Source: CAMCXE01 sp036520615
GTDB taxonomy: Bacteria; Pseudomonadota; Gammaproteobacteria; Pseudomonadales; Cellvibrionaceae
Length of the DNA stretch: 64,000 nt
Direction: 5' to 3'
Assembly: GCA_036520615.1 (NCBI GenBank)
Contig: DATDJI010000050.1
Span: 14,523-78,522, forward strand
Part shown: positions 26,662 through 34,300 of the stretch, piece after piece
Position numbering within the stretch: the stretch's first letter is position 1
Layout: each line of letters opens with the position of its first letter
Made by a program: the position numbers and the translations under genes
Notes under the pieces: model-generated
Database searches by the model: none
The model's input: the letters and a program-made list of their open reading frames with translations, nothing else
Told to the model about the DNA's origin: nothing

Positions 26662-27957
26662 ATGTCTATGTCTACACCACCAATTCCCCCTAATTCATGG
26701 GTTCCTGAGCGCCCATTGGTGGTGTCTGTGGAGCTTGCAAAACTTCTAGGCCTTGAAGAGGCAACTCTATTAACTCTCCTTCACGAGGCTGCACGCTTCG
26801 CGCCGATACAACAGCGGCCTGGTGGCCAATCGTATGTTCTGGATGAAACTACCGTAGGGCAATTAATGCCTTTTTGGCAGCCCCTTGATGTGCAACGGTT
26901 ATTGGCAAACTTGAAGGCTAGAGGTGTGCTGTTTTTAGCTTCGGCCCCTTATGTTCAATCTCGGCAAATCAATTATGCATTTGTCGCGCGGTCGCAGTTG
27001 AATCAATTAAATACGGCCCATGCTGAAGCCTCAATTAAACCTGGCCCGTCATTAAATTATATTGCGCCGGGATGGCAGCCGGACAACGACACATTAAGCC
27101 GCATTCACCAGCTGAATATTCCCGAAGATTTTGCTTTGTCTCAAGTGGGTGAATTCGTGCTTTATTGGCGCGAACGCAATGAGCCAGCACGCGCTTGGGG
27201 CAGTAAATTTTTAAAACACGTGCTGGCACGTTGGCGCGAACAGGAAACAAAACAAGCTGTAAAACAGCGGCAAAAACCCATACATTTTGACTGGCGTCCG
27301 AGCCAGGAAGTGATCCATGCATTAATGAATTCGGCAGGGATCGACGCTAAAAAAATAGATGAATTAATCCCTAAGTTTGTGCACTATTGGTTGATGCACG
27401 GCGGTGCGCCGGATAATTGGAATTTGGAATTTCACACTTATGCCATGCGCAACACAGCGCGTGCTAATTTGCCTATATTTAAAGGCTGGCGGCCCAGTGA
27501 AGACGCTTTAGAAGTAATGGTGCGCGCAGGTATTAGCCGCGAATTTATTGAAGATGCTGTACCTGAATTTGAGTTGTATTGGCGAGAGCAAAAAGCTGAA
27601 TCAGACAACTGGAACCGCAAATTCCGCGACCATGTGCAGCGCCAATGGTTAAGTTTTCAAAGCGCGCTAGAACACGATACCGTGCCGCGAAGAATTCCCA
27701 GTAATTGGCAACCCTCCGATGATGTTTATGATGTATTGCGTCTGGCTAATATAGATTTGGCTTTTGCCAGGGGTTTATTACCGGAATTTGTGATTTACTG
27801 GCGTGATAGTAATCAGGTGTTCCATTCGTGGAATACGCGTTTTTTACAATATGTTAAAAAGCGTTGGGCAAATGCCGATAAACTTGAAAATGCACAACGT
27901 TCAACCCGGGAGATATCACTTGTCGACGAACTCACCGACCGCAGCTGGGCCCAATAA
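26662..27957 (+). CDS. Replication/primosome-like protein with four tandem DnaT-type domains
   Basis: The 431-residue protein begins with a winged-helix-like domain (about 18-95), like the N termini of DnaT and of replication initiators. Four repeats of a ~55-residue DnaT-type single-strand-DNA-binding domain follow, at about 138-191, 211-266, 276-330 and 349-402. Each runs W-x-P, a helix, EF-x-x-YWRE-like, then W-x-x-KF-x-x-HV-x-x-xW. E. coli DnaT has one such domain. By inference it binds ssDNA along several sites and works with the lambda P-like protein in the overlapping next gene to load the DnaB helicase. It starts with ATG; a second ATG two codons later is possible. No phage genes surround it. 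Confidence 0.8.
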   Translation: MSMSTPPIPPNSWVPERPLVVSVELAKLLGLEEATLLTLLHEAARFAPIQQRPGGQSYVLDETTVGQLMPFWQPLDVQRLLANLKARGVLFLASAPYVQSRQINYAFVARSQLNQLNTAHAEASIKPGPSLNYIAPGWQPDNDTLSRIHQLNIPEDFALSQVGEFVLYWRERNEPARAWGSKFLKHVLARWREQETKQAVKQRQKPIHFDWRPSQEVIHALMNSAGIDAKKIDELIPKFVHYWLMHGGAPDNWNLEFHTYAMRNTARANLPIFKGWRPSEDALEVMVRAGISREFIEDAVPEFELYWREQKAESDNWNRKFRDHVQRQWLSFQSALEHDTVPRRIPSNWQPSDDVYDVLRLANIDLAFARGLLPEFVIYWRDSNQVFHSWNTRFLQYVKKRWANADKLENAQRSTREISLVDELTDRSWAQ

Positions 27958-28549
27958 CTCGGGCCGCCCTTTAGGGGGCAAAACAAGCCCAGAATTAATT
28001 GATGCTATTAACCAAGTATTTGCTTTATTTCGCCGTAATTATTTAAATCAATACCACAAAGCCTTTGGCGATGTAGAAGAATTGAATCACACCAAACGTT
28101 TGTGGTTGGAAATACTCACTCGTTTTACACCTCAGGCTATTTTATTGGGTGCGCGCGGCGTAATTGAAAATAGCGAATACTTACCCAGCCTGCATACGAT
28201 GATTCGCTATTGCGAACAGGCCGATAGCACCACCGCATTCCCCGATCCTCATTCTGCTTACAGCGAAGCCTGTCGCGCGCCTTCGCCTAAAGCGGCATTT
28301 ACCTGGAGCCATTTGGCGGTTTATTACGCAGGTAAAGCCTGTGACTGGTATTTTTTGCAAACCCATTCAGAGGCATTAGCATTCCCGGTTTTCAAAGAAA
28401 AATACCTGGATTTATGCGCAAAAATTCGTGCGGGCTTGATGCTTGCGCCGCCTGCCGTTCAGGTGGCGGCAGCACTTGAAGTTGTGCCTACTGATAAAAA
28501 GGAAGCTTTAGAAAAACTTGCAGCCATAAGAGCAAAATTAGAGCTTTGA
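27920..28549 (+). CDS. Phage lambda P-like helicase-loader protein
   Basis: About 209 residues. The segment INQVFALFRRNYLNQYHKAF, then LWLEILTRFTPQAILLGARG and SLHTMIRYCEQ, matches the replication protein P family, whose phage member binds and loads host DnaB. A TTG at 27920 preceded by GGGAGA at 7 bases is the best start; an ATG at 27893 also lies in frame, and either start places it inside the end of the DnaT-like gene, so the two are translationally coupled. The presence of two primosome partners side by side implies a restart or initiation function; this is inferred. The gene converges with a lipoprotein gene. Confidence 0.8.
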   Translation: MSTNSPTAAGPNNSGRPLGGKTSPELIDAINQVFALFRRNYLNQYHKAFGDVEELNHTKRLWLEILTRFTPQAILLGARGVIENSEYLPSLHTMIRYCEQADSTTAFPDPHSAYSEACRAPSPKAAFTWSHLAVYYAGKACDWYFLQTHSEALAFPVFKEKYLDLCAKIRAGLMLAPPAVQVAAALEVVPTDKKEALEKLAAIRAKLEL

Positions 28550-28574
28550 TTATTTTTTCAAAAACGGTTCGAAT

Positions 28575-29195
28575 TTAATTTTTCGAACTTGATTGCCAGT
28601 CGGCCATGCTTTTTTGAATTACTGTCGTTAGTGCCTGCTGTAACAATTTCTGCGCTGGTGAATGGGAGCTTTTTAATTCCTCTAGGGTTGCGCTGGGCAA
28701 TAGCTCGCTTGCATCTGTGCGAAAATCTTGAGGGTAGTGATAGGTTTTCTGCCAATCTGTTCGCTGTACAGTTAATTCAATCGCCGGAATAATTTTATTA
28801 TCTTGCCCTGGCAACTCTGTAAAACCTATTTTATTTAATTGAAAGTTAGGTAGTTGTTTGACGGTAAAAAACCCCCGAGCTAATTTGGGTTGTGCACTAA
28901 TTGTGTTGATGGCGGCAAAAAATAAATCGTTAACCTTTAACCCCTCGGCAAAACCAAACCTCTCAATATCTTTGCCGATACCTACATCTATTGCCAGCCC
29001 CACTGCGATACCGGCAGGTCCCATGGCACTCATTAGCATCGGGCCGGATGCTGCGCCTCGGCCAGTGAAAATTAGGTGTGGGTCGGGCGGGGGCGTAAAC
29101 ACATAATTATTTTTTTTAATAAGTGTACTGCAGGAGCCTAAGTTTATTAGAGCGGCTAGCAGGAAAAGTGCGTATTTTTTTGGTTTAATTGCCAT
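28575..29195 (-). CDS. Unknown lipoprotein
   Basis: The 206-residue protein has a signal peptide with lipobox LGSC (Cys22). Residues 45-90 contain a Gly/Ala/Met-rich hydrophobic stretch (GPMLMSAMGPAGIAVGLAID) that could be a membrane hairpin or a buried core. The rest is mixed alpha/beta. I do not recognise the family. It starts with ATG and is the first of a run of minus-strand secreted-protein genes. Confidence 0.65.
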   Translation of the reverse strand: MAIKPKKYALFLLAALINLGSCSTLIKKNNYVFTPPPDPHLIFTGRGAASGPMLMSAMGPAGIAVGLAIDVGIGKDIERFGFAEGLKVNDLFFAAINTISAQPKLARGFFTVKQLPNFQLNKIGFTELPGQDNKIIPAIELTVQRTDWQKTYHYPQDFRTDASELLPSATLEELKSSHSPAQKLLQQALTTVIQKSMADWQSSSKN

Positions 29196-29316
29196 GTGAT
29201 TTTTTGTATGCCTTGTAAGTAGGGCTGAGCGCTAGTAGTTAAATAAGCAGTTACGGCCGATATAAACAGAGACCGATATTGAATGATATTTAATGGCAAT
29301 CGATTTTAATGGCAAT

Positions 29317-29667
29317 TTATTTTAATAACCATACGCCGGTAATGATGCAGCGATTGTCAAAATACTTGTCTGCTGGATTTAACCAAACCCCAATAGGTTG
29401 TTTGCTGAAAAATGCGGCATAAGCAAGACTGCTTAGCGGTTGTCCGCCCTCGGCTCTAATACCTGCAAAATCGGCGCTGCAGGCGTTGTTTCCGTTATTA
29501 AAAGCCGCTTTGTCAAACTTTCCATCAAGTTGAATCTGAACAATATTGGCGTGTGAATTCGCACTGTTGGCTGGGCCCCATGCAGAAATGGTGGAAATTA
29601 ATGATTCCCCGGCTGCAAATGAGTGCGCACTAGTTAAGCATAGAAAAATTGATAATAATCGTTGCAT
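29317..29667 (-). CDS. Small secreted protein, array member 1
   Basis: 116 residues with a signal peptide (cleaved near SFA). The mature part has a beta-rich start (ANIVQIQLDGKF), one cysteine in NNACSADF, the helix LSSLAYAAFFSKQPIGVWL, and a second cysteine in DNRCIITGVWL. This layout, N-terminal strands, Cys, amphipathic helix with a QPI/GK-like turn, Cys, last strand, recurs in the next five genes. The ATG at 29667 has an AGAG ribosome-binding site; a longer frame lacks a signal peptide. Function unknown. Confidence 0.65.
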   Translation of the reverse strand: MQRLLSIFLCLTSAHSFAAGESLISTISAWGPANSANSHANIVQIQLDGKFDKAAFNNGNNACSADFAGIRAEGGQPLSSLAYAAFFSKQPIGVWLNPADKYFDNRCIITGVWLLK

Positions 29668-30014
29668 AAGTTTTCTCTTGAATTGCAAAAGCTCTATGTA
29701 TTGATTGGGAAGTGTAAATTCAGTGACCGTTCTTACAGAATGCAATAACTACCGAATTAATTTAAATGCACGGCCCGAAGTGCATAAAAATTTCTTTGGT
29801 AATATAAAAATGCCAAAACCGTTAAATTCATATTTTTTCGATGAATTTAAAGGTGTTGACAACAGGCAAAACGCAACAATTAATATTTTGTTCATTGTGG
29901 CGCTTCTTTTAAATCGTCCTTATAAATTGAGAGGACAATGCCTTTGTTGTAGCGCTACTATAAAGGCCTTAGCTAGTTTTGCTCCCACATAGCCCATGGC
30001 ACAGTTGCATCCCC
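29668..30014. other. AT-rich intergenic region
   Basis: A 347-base spacer between two members of the small-secreted-protein array. Nothing with coding character or clear structure was recognised. Confidence 0.4.
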
Positions 30015-30341
30015 TCAATTTTGCTGGCTTGCACAGGATTGCCCAGCGACTGAGTCGTTATATTGCAATACAATTGGGATCTGACGAGCATGCGCCGCCA
30101 GCAACTTAGCAAGCCAAGCTTTGCAAGTTTCGGGTTGAACTGTATTGGCTCGCGTGTAAGGCGCTGTTAGATTGCATATTGTTCTACCTGCGCCGTTACC
30201 GAACAACTGTGTCGAATTAATAATCACTTCGCCATTGAAGGGCTGATTAATTGCGTCAATTTTTCCTGTGCAGGTGTAGTTTCCCGCATTTGCACAGAAA
30301 CTAATTATTAAAAGTATTAAAGAAAAATATTTCATATTCAA
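30015..30341 (-). CDS. Small secreted protein, array member 2
   Basis: 108 residues with a signal peptide ending CANA. The mature part begins YTCTGKIDAI, continues with strands (NGEVIINSTQLF) and a cysteine (RTICNL), then the helix CKAWLAKLLAAHARQIPIVLQY. It ends soon after QSC and lacks the last beta strand seen in its neighbours, so it may be a shortened or slightly damaged member. Function unknown. Confidence 0.6.
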   Translation of the reverse strand: MNMKYFSLILLIISFCANAGNYTCTGKIDAINQPFNGEVIINSTQLFGNGAGRTICNLTAPYTRANTVQPETCKAWLAKLLAAHARQIPIVLQYNDSVAGQSCASQQN

Positions 30342-30451
30342 CCTTTAGCCACAAATTAATCGTTAGATGTTAGTGGAAAATTCATTATAAGTACTGAAAT
30401 GTCAAAATTGATAAATGGTTTTGATTGAGTATGATTTTTGCGACTTACTCC

Positions 30452-30784
30452 TTATTGGTAATCAATGGAAATATATAATGGCGTTTCTCTATCCGGCCAG
30501 GCGCTACAAAGCCCCGTCCCGTACACGCTTACTTTTTTATTCTGGGCTGCTGCAGTTAGTAGCATCGCGTACATGGCTTTGCCATCTTCAGAGGTTAAGG
30601 AGAACGCCCAGTGATTTCCGACGATGCTACACGCGGGTTTCTGATTGTGGACGCCCGCGTCAAAAATCACGGCATTGCCTGAATGTACCATTACCGTTGC
30701 GACATTTCCGTTTGAACCGCCGGCGTGAATGGCTTCGCTAAACCCAATTATTCCCAATCCAATTATTGCTGCCCGTTTTAGCAT
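30452..30784 (-). CDS. Small secreted protein, array member 3
   Basis: 110 residues. A signal peptide (cleavage near IHA) is followed by NGNVATVMVHSGNAVIFDAG, a cysteine in KPACSIVGNHWAFSL, the helix DGKAMYAMLLTAAAQNKKVSVYG, a second cysteine in GLCSAW and a final ETPLYISIDYQ. The helix and strand order match the other members. It has a good GAGGAG ribosome-binding site before the ATG. Function unknown; the fold hint is discussed in the findings. Confidence 0.7.
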   Translation of the reverse strand: MLKRAAIIGLGIIGFSEAIHAGGSNGNVATVMVHSGNAVIFDAGVHNQKPACSIVGNHWAFSLTSEDGKAMYAMLLTAAAQNKKVSVYGTGLCSAWPDRETPLYISIDYQ

Positions 30785-30885
30785 GGCGTACTCCTCTCAT
30801 AAAAAACTTGATAACTAATTGCAGTGCACTACAGGGTTGTTTTTGAAATTATTATTTGAATTAATTGTGCTTACATATGCAGAAG

Positions 30886-31215
30886 TTAGTTTGGATAAAC
30901 GCCAAAAGAATTCATTTTGGCTGTATTGCCATGGATAGGGCAACCTGCAATGTTAGAATTGGCGGCTATCGATTTTCCCGAGGCATAGGCTAGCAGCACC
31001 ATAGATTTAATATAGTCGTAACCAGCATCTGCAGTATTAAACGCCATGCGCGTCGGGATGGTACAACCGCAATTGGTTGCCTTATCAAAAGTTACAAAAA
31101 TTGAGCCATCATGATACTGATGTACAAAGGTAATTTTTGCGCTATCAACACCGCAGTCTGCCCAGTTGCTGCCAACGAAAGCACATAAGATAGTCGCCAG
31201 AATTAATCTTTTCAT
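30886..31215 (-). CDS. Small secreted protein, array member 4
   Basis: 109 residues with a signal peptide (cleavage near NWA). The mature part has four cysteines and the strand pattern KITFVHQYHDGSIFVTF, then the CGCTIPTRMAF pair, the helix YDYIKSMVLLAYASGKSIAA and a late cysteine in IAGCPIHG. It ends KMNSFGVYPN. Same architecture as its neighbours; function unknown. Confidence 0.7.
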   Translation of the reverse strand: MKRLILATILCAFVGSNWADCGVDSAKITFVHQYHDGSIFVTFDKATNCGCTIPTRMAFNTADAGYDYIKSMVLLAYASGKSIAANSNIAGCPIHGNTAKMNSFGVYPN

Positions 31216-31548
31216 ATCACACTATTCCACTTTTAAAAAATATAGAAAAACCCGTAGACACGATGCGAATACGCATACGTGTATTCAGTCCGCCGAATAT
31301 AAATTCATGCATCGATATTCTATGGAACGATTCGCTAATCGATCCGCACTAATTTTTTATCGTAACGCATAATCCGTATTAAACTACTGATTTTTCGTAG
31401 GGCGTAGAGTGATATGAAATACCAAAATATCGCACTGACGTGTACCCTTCATTAGTGCGCGTTATGCGTTGTCTCTTTAATCACTTCCGATCGATTCAAA
31501 TAGCACAGGCATAATTAATATGCTCGCGGTTGTAAAGCGGTAAACGGA
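31216..31548. other. Intergenic region with imperfect inverted structure
   Basis: A 333-base spacer with a short palindromic stretch, ATACGCATACGTGTAT, near 31267-31282 and scattered CGCATAA motifs. It may contain a decayed repeat element. No gene was seen. Confidence 0.35.
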
Positions 31549-31887
31549 CTACCACAAATAAATAGACTGGACATTCGTCGCCCAGGCTGGCGTGCCACAG
31601 CCTGCGTTATCAATTTCTATCTCCACGTCCCGGCCTGCAACCAACGCTGTTACGGCTATCGAAAAGCTTTCTTTACCACCACCCCACGCCAAAGGGATTC
31701 TATACGTGTTTGTATTGCAAGGGCCCGTTCGATCCGTCTGAATATATACATCCCCTGGTCCACCTGAGGCATTGTTATAGGGCCTTACTTTTACGATTTT
31801 TAATTTCGTTGACGTAGGTTCCGCGTGTGTTAACCCTGTACAAATGATTGCACCCAGCGCTACGAAACTGCCAATTTGCTTTTTCAT
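31549..31887 (-). CDS. Small secreted protein, array member 5
   Basis: 112 residues with a signal peptide (cleavage near THA). After a short linker come KLKIVKVRPYNNASGG, DVYIQTDRTGPCNTNTYRI, the helix KESFSIAVTALVAGRDVEIEI and a final cysteine region NAGCGTPAWATNVQSIYLW. It has the clearest form of the array pattern, with a Gly-Arg turn and a terminal strand. Function unknown. Confidence 0.72.
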   Translation of the reverse strand: MKKQIGSFVALGAIICTGLTHAEPTSTKLKIVKVRPYNNASGGPGDVYIQTDRTGPCNTNTYRIPLAWGGGKESFSIAVTALVAGRDVEIEIDNAGCGTPAWATNVQSIYLW

Positions 31888-31940
31888 ATTTATTCACCAA
31901 TTACTTTTTGTAAATAGCCCAGAGGAAGGGGGGCTAGCCG

Positions 31941-32052
31941 TAGGCGTAACCCGCGCGTTTAATCCGAATTCAAGTGCAAACCAAAAAAAGTAAAATTATT
32001 TACACATGCTCGGAGTTTAAGCTGCGCGGGTTACAACCCGCCCTACAAGGCT
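31941..32052. repeat. REP-like repeat, copy A
   Basis: About 110 bases. It shares with four other copies a GCGTTTAATCC-GAATTCAAGT start, an AAACCAAAAAAAGTAAAATT core, and the GC-rich palindrome GCGCGGGTTACAACCCGCCC followed by TACAAGGC. The palindromic end could fold as a hairpin. Confidence 0.8.
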
Positions 32053-32103
32053 ATTAATTTAAATTGTTTCAGCAATTTTAAGTCTGAGTTTCAAGGTCTC
32101 TGA

Positions 32104-32200
32104 GCCGAATGGCACTAAGTTAAGCCGCCTACGCCAACATTTCGGCTATGTTTATCGCGTTTACAGCCCCCAAACTAGGCTTAACTTGGTGCCATTCGTC
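32104..32200. repeat. Long imperfect inverted repeat
   Basis: The arms 32104-32126 and 32178-32200 agree at about 21 of 23 positions around a 51-base loop. The right arm ends 18 bases before the stop of the last small secreted gene. It may act as a terminator or be the remnant of a miniature element. Confidence 0.7.
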
Positions 32201-32218
32201 TCTGAACCTTTGATCTCA

Positions 32219-32566
32219 TTATTTCAATCCTATGCTAGTCACCACGCATGGCGTAAATACAGCTCCAGGACAGTGATTGGAGCCTGAGGCATCTTCATAG
32301 AAAAACCAAATAGGGCGCTCAGTTGCTTTAGCATGAAGGGCGGCAGATATTAGCTCTTTATTATTATTTCTTATGGCCACAAACCCGCTGGTGCATTGCT
32401 CACTGATACCATTATCAATGCGGATGCAGGTGGTACCTTGGTTAGGCGAGTCAGCACCACCATTAACCACTACAAATGTAATTTTCTTGTCATCCAATAC
32501 TTTTTGGGCCGCATGAACACTCATACACGCGTAGCTGGACAAAACTAATACATAAAAAAATTTCAT
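32219..32566 (-). CDS. Small secreted protein, array member 6
   Basis: 115 residues with a signal peptide ending SVHA. The mature protein begins QKVLDDKKITFVVVNGGADS, has TTCIRIDNGISEQCTSGF with two cysteines, the helix NKELISAALHAKATERPIWFF and a CPGAVFTPCVVTSI end with two more. Four cysteines in total suggest two disulfides. It is the most upstream member of the minus-strand array. Function unknown. Confidence 0.7.
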   Translation of the reverse strand: MKFFYVLVLSSYACMSVHAAQKVLDDKKITFVVVNGGADSPNQGTTCIRIDNGISEQCTSGFVAIRNNNKELISAALHAKATERPIWFFYEDASGSNHCPGAVFTPCVVTSIGLK

Positions 32567-32689
32567 TTATCTCGCCTATTTAATATTCCAGATATATACA
32601 GCTCAATTAGTAGCGCTGATGCCCACTAAATACCTACAACTTCTGTACGTAAAATCATTCACGGGGTCGATTAGATGTATGTGCGACCG

Positions 32690-32800
32690 AAGGCGTAACG
32701 CGCGTTTAATCCAAATTCGAGTACAACCCAAAAAAGTAAAATTATTTCCACATGCGCGGAGTTTAAGCCGCGCGGGTCAATTGACCCGCCCTACAAGGCT
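32690..32800. repeat. REP-like repeat, copy B
   Basis: It shares the GCGTTTAATCC start, the AAGTAAAATTATTTCCACATGCG core, and a palindrome GCGCGGGTCAATTGACCCGCC followed by CTACAAGGCT. Confidence 0.8.
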
Positions 32801-32880
32801 ACCAGCGAAGATTTATATCGCCCTTCCCATAAAGTGCCTGAGCGTTTATAGGTAATATTTATATATCGAACATAATTATG

Positions 32881-33110
32881 TCCCAACGCCTACATCATCC
32901 TCGACACCCCACCGGCGTCACTTGGCGTTATCAATAAATACACATGATTGGTTATTAAAACAAATGCATGCACCTGAACCCCATTTTTATTGGCCGGATC
33001 CTTCAGTTTATGGTAATAAAAAGCATAATCCGCAGCGCTAAAAAACACACCTACCGATTATTGCTCGTTACACAATATGCTGATCACAACCCTCCATACA
33101 ATCTTGGCAT
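32881..33110 (-). pseudogene. Remnant of a REP-associated tyrosine transposase (RAYT)
   Basis: On the minus strand from ATG 33110 the frame gives MPRLYGGL, a stop, SAYCVTSNNR, a stop and VCF, the usual start of Y1 transposases. After a frameshift it continues as DYAFYYHKLKD, then VHAFVLITNHVYLL and GGVSRMM before another stop. The motif corresponds to the HUH metal site of IS200-like/RAYT enzymes (normally NHVHLL), but the second His is replaced by Tyr. The catalytic C-terminal half is missing. Its neighbouring palindromic repeats are what such enzymes mobilise. Confidence 0.75.
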
Positions 33111-33238
33111 TCTGGCCATAAAATCTCGTTTTAGCCTTGTCAATTAATTAAACTTCTTTATTAATGTCGAGTCGAGATTTCAAGATCTCTGACCGCTTGA
33201 CCAAAGGCAGAAAAATAAGACCTGACTCCAGTGTTTTT

Positions 33239-33334
33239 GCGTTTAATCGGAATTAAAATACAAACCAAAAAGTAAAATTATTTCCGTATGCGCGGAGTTT
33301 AAGCTGCGCGGGTTGCAACCCGCCCCACAAGGCT
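33239..33334. repeat. REP-like repeat, copy C
   Basis: It shares the GCGTTTAATCGGAATT start, the AAAAAGTAAAATTATTTCC core and the palindrome GCGCGGGTTGCAACCCGCC followed by a CACAAGGCT end. Confidence 0.8.
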
Positions 33335-33455
33335 TTTTCATAATAATCGAATTTAATCTGTTTAATGCATTGCTAAAAATGACCCAGTGTATGCGGTTTT
33401 GATAAATGTGAGGCTATTGAAAAAAGTACCTGCCTAAATTTCAGTGGTCTCATGA

Positions 33456-33537
33456 AGCAAATACCAAAAAAAGTAAATTTACTTCCTTAAGTTCAAGTGC
33501 GAAACCGCGCGGGTCAAATGACCCGCCCTACAAGGCT
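33456..33537. repeat. REP-like repeat, copy D
   Basis: A shortened copy. It keeps AAAAAAAGTAAATTTACTTCC, then GTTCAAGTGCGAAACC and the palindrome GCGCGGGTCAAATGACCCGCC followed by CTACAAGGCT. On the minus strand a second RAYT start fragment (MPRSYMVDW, from 33568) runs directly into it. Confidence 0.75.
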
Positions 33538-33654
33538 GAGCCCAATCCACCATGTACGACCTTGGCATTCTGTCCATAGATTCTCTTTTGGCTTTTTCTG
33601 CCAATTTAAATTGCTTCAATAATGTTAAGTCTGAGTTTGAAGGTGTTTAACCTC

Positions 33655-33736
33655 TTAATTTCAAGCACAAACCAAAAAAATCATTTCCCGTATTTGCGGG
33701 GGGAAATACGCGCCGGTTACAACCCGTCCTACAAGA
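33655..33736. repeat. REP-like repeat, copy E (degenerate)
   Basis: The most decayed copy: AATTTCAAGCACAAACCAAA, then a G-rich segment, then CGCCGGTTACAACCCGTCC followed by TACAAGAC. The arms of the palindrome no longer pair perfectly. Confidence 0.6.
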
Positions 33737-33897
33737 CTTATGACAAACAACGAAATTAAAAACAGTAAAGCAAAAAAACCAGAACTTACCCCAAAGTTAA
33801 TCAGAGTTAATAACTCAGAATTTCTAGGTCTATGATCCGCTGCTTCTTATTTATTGCTGGCTCGCGGATGGCTGAATGTTGGAGTGATCACCCCGAC

Positions 33898-34299
33898 CTA
33901 CGAGCTAATTTCTGAGTTTAATTCGATATTGCCTATAATGAAGTCTCTGCATGCATATATTTTCTCAAATTCAAAAGAAAGAACAAATTGAAACTTTGTC
34001 TGAGTAATTATTTTGTTGACAACGAGCCCAATATCTTTCAATTCGACGTCCGAACCTTCCGGGCCAAGTCGAAAATGTATAATCGTTCCAACCTTCCATT
34101 TAGCTTTTTCCAATCCTTCTGCTATCACGTCTTTCGGATGGTTGTTCTTCGGAGTCGAGACGAAAACCTCGATTTTAGAATTTTCTATATAGAATCGCAG
34201 GTCTCCTAATTTGACAGCCGTAGGTATTGCTTCAAGTAATTTAATTACATCCTCAAGGGGCATTCCCAATTCTATTTCCAGATATATTGTTGCCGACAT
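33898..34299 (-). CDS. Probable CdiI-like immunity protein
   Basis: A 133-residue cytoplasmic protein without a signal peptide, whose ATG lies only one base after the stop of the CdiA-like toxin gene. In contact-dependent inhibition systems the immunity gene occupies exactly this place and its product binds the toxin domain to protect sister cells. The sequence is alpha/beta with an acidic start (YLEIELGMPLEDVIKLLEAI) and strands such as TIIHFRLGP and KFQFVLSFEFEKIY. I do not recognise a family. The immunity role is inferred from position. Confidence 0.7.
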   Translation of the reverse strand: MSATIYLEIELGMPLEDVIKLLEAIPTAVKLGDLRFYIENSKIEVFVSTPKNNHPKDVIAEGLEKAKWKVGTIIHFRLGPEGSDVELKDIGLVVNKIITQTKFQFVLSFEFEKIYACRDFIIGNIELNSEISS

Positions 34300-34300
34300 A

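Noticed and set aside
26662..28549. Prophage replication module
   Set aside because: The P-like and DnaT-like genes are phage-related by family, but no integrase, structural, lysis or repressor genes flank them and tol-pal lies directly upstream.
29705..29992. 95-codon plus-strand frame in the array spacer
   Set aside because: It has a TTG start without a ribosome-binding site, no similarity, and an irregular composition in AT-rich DNA.
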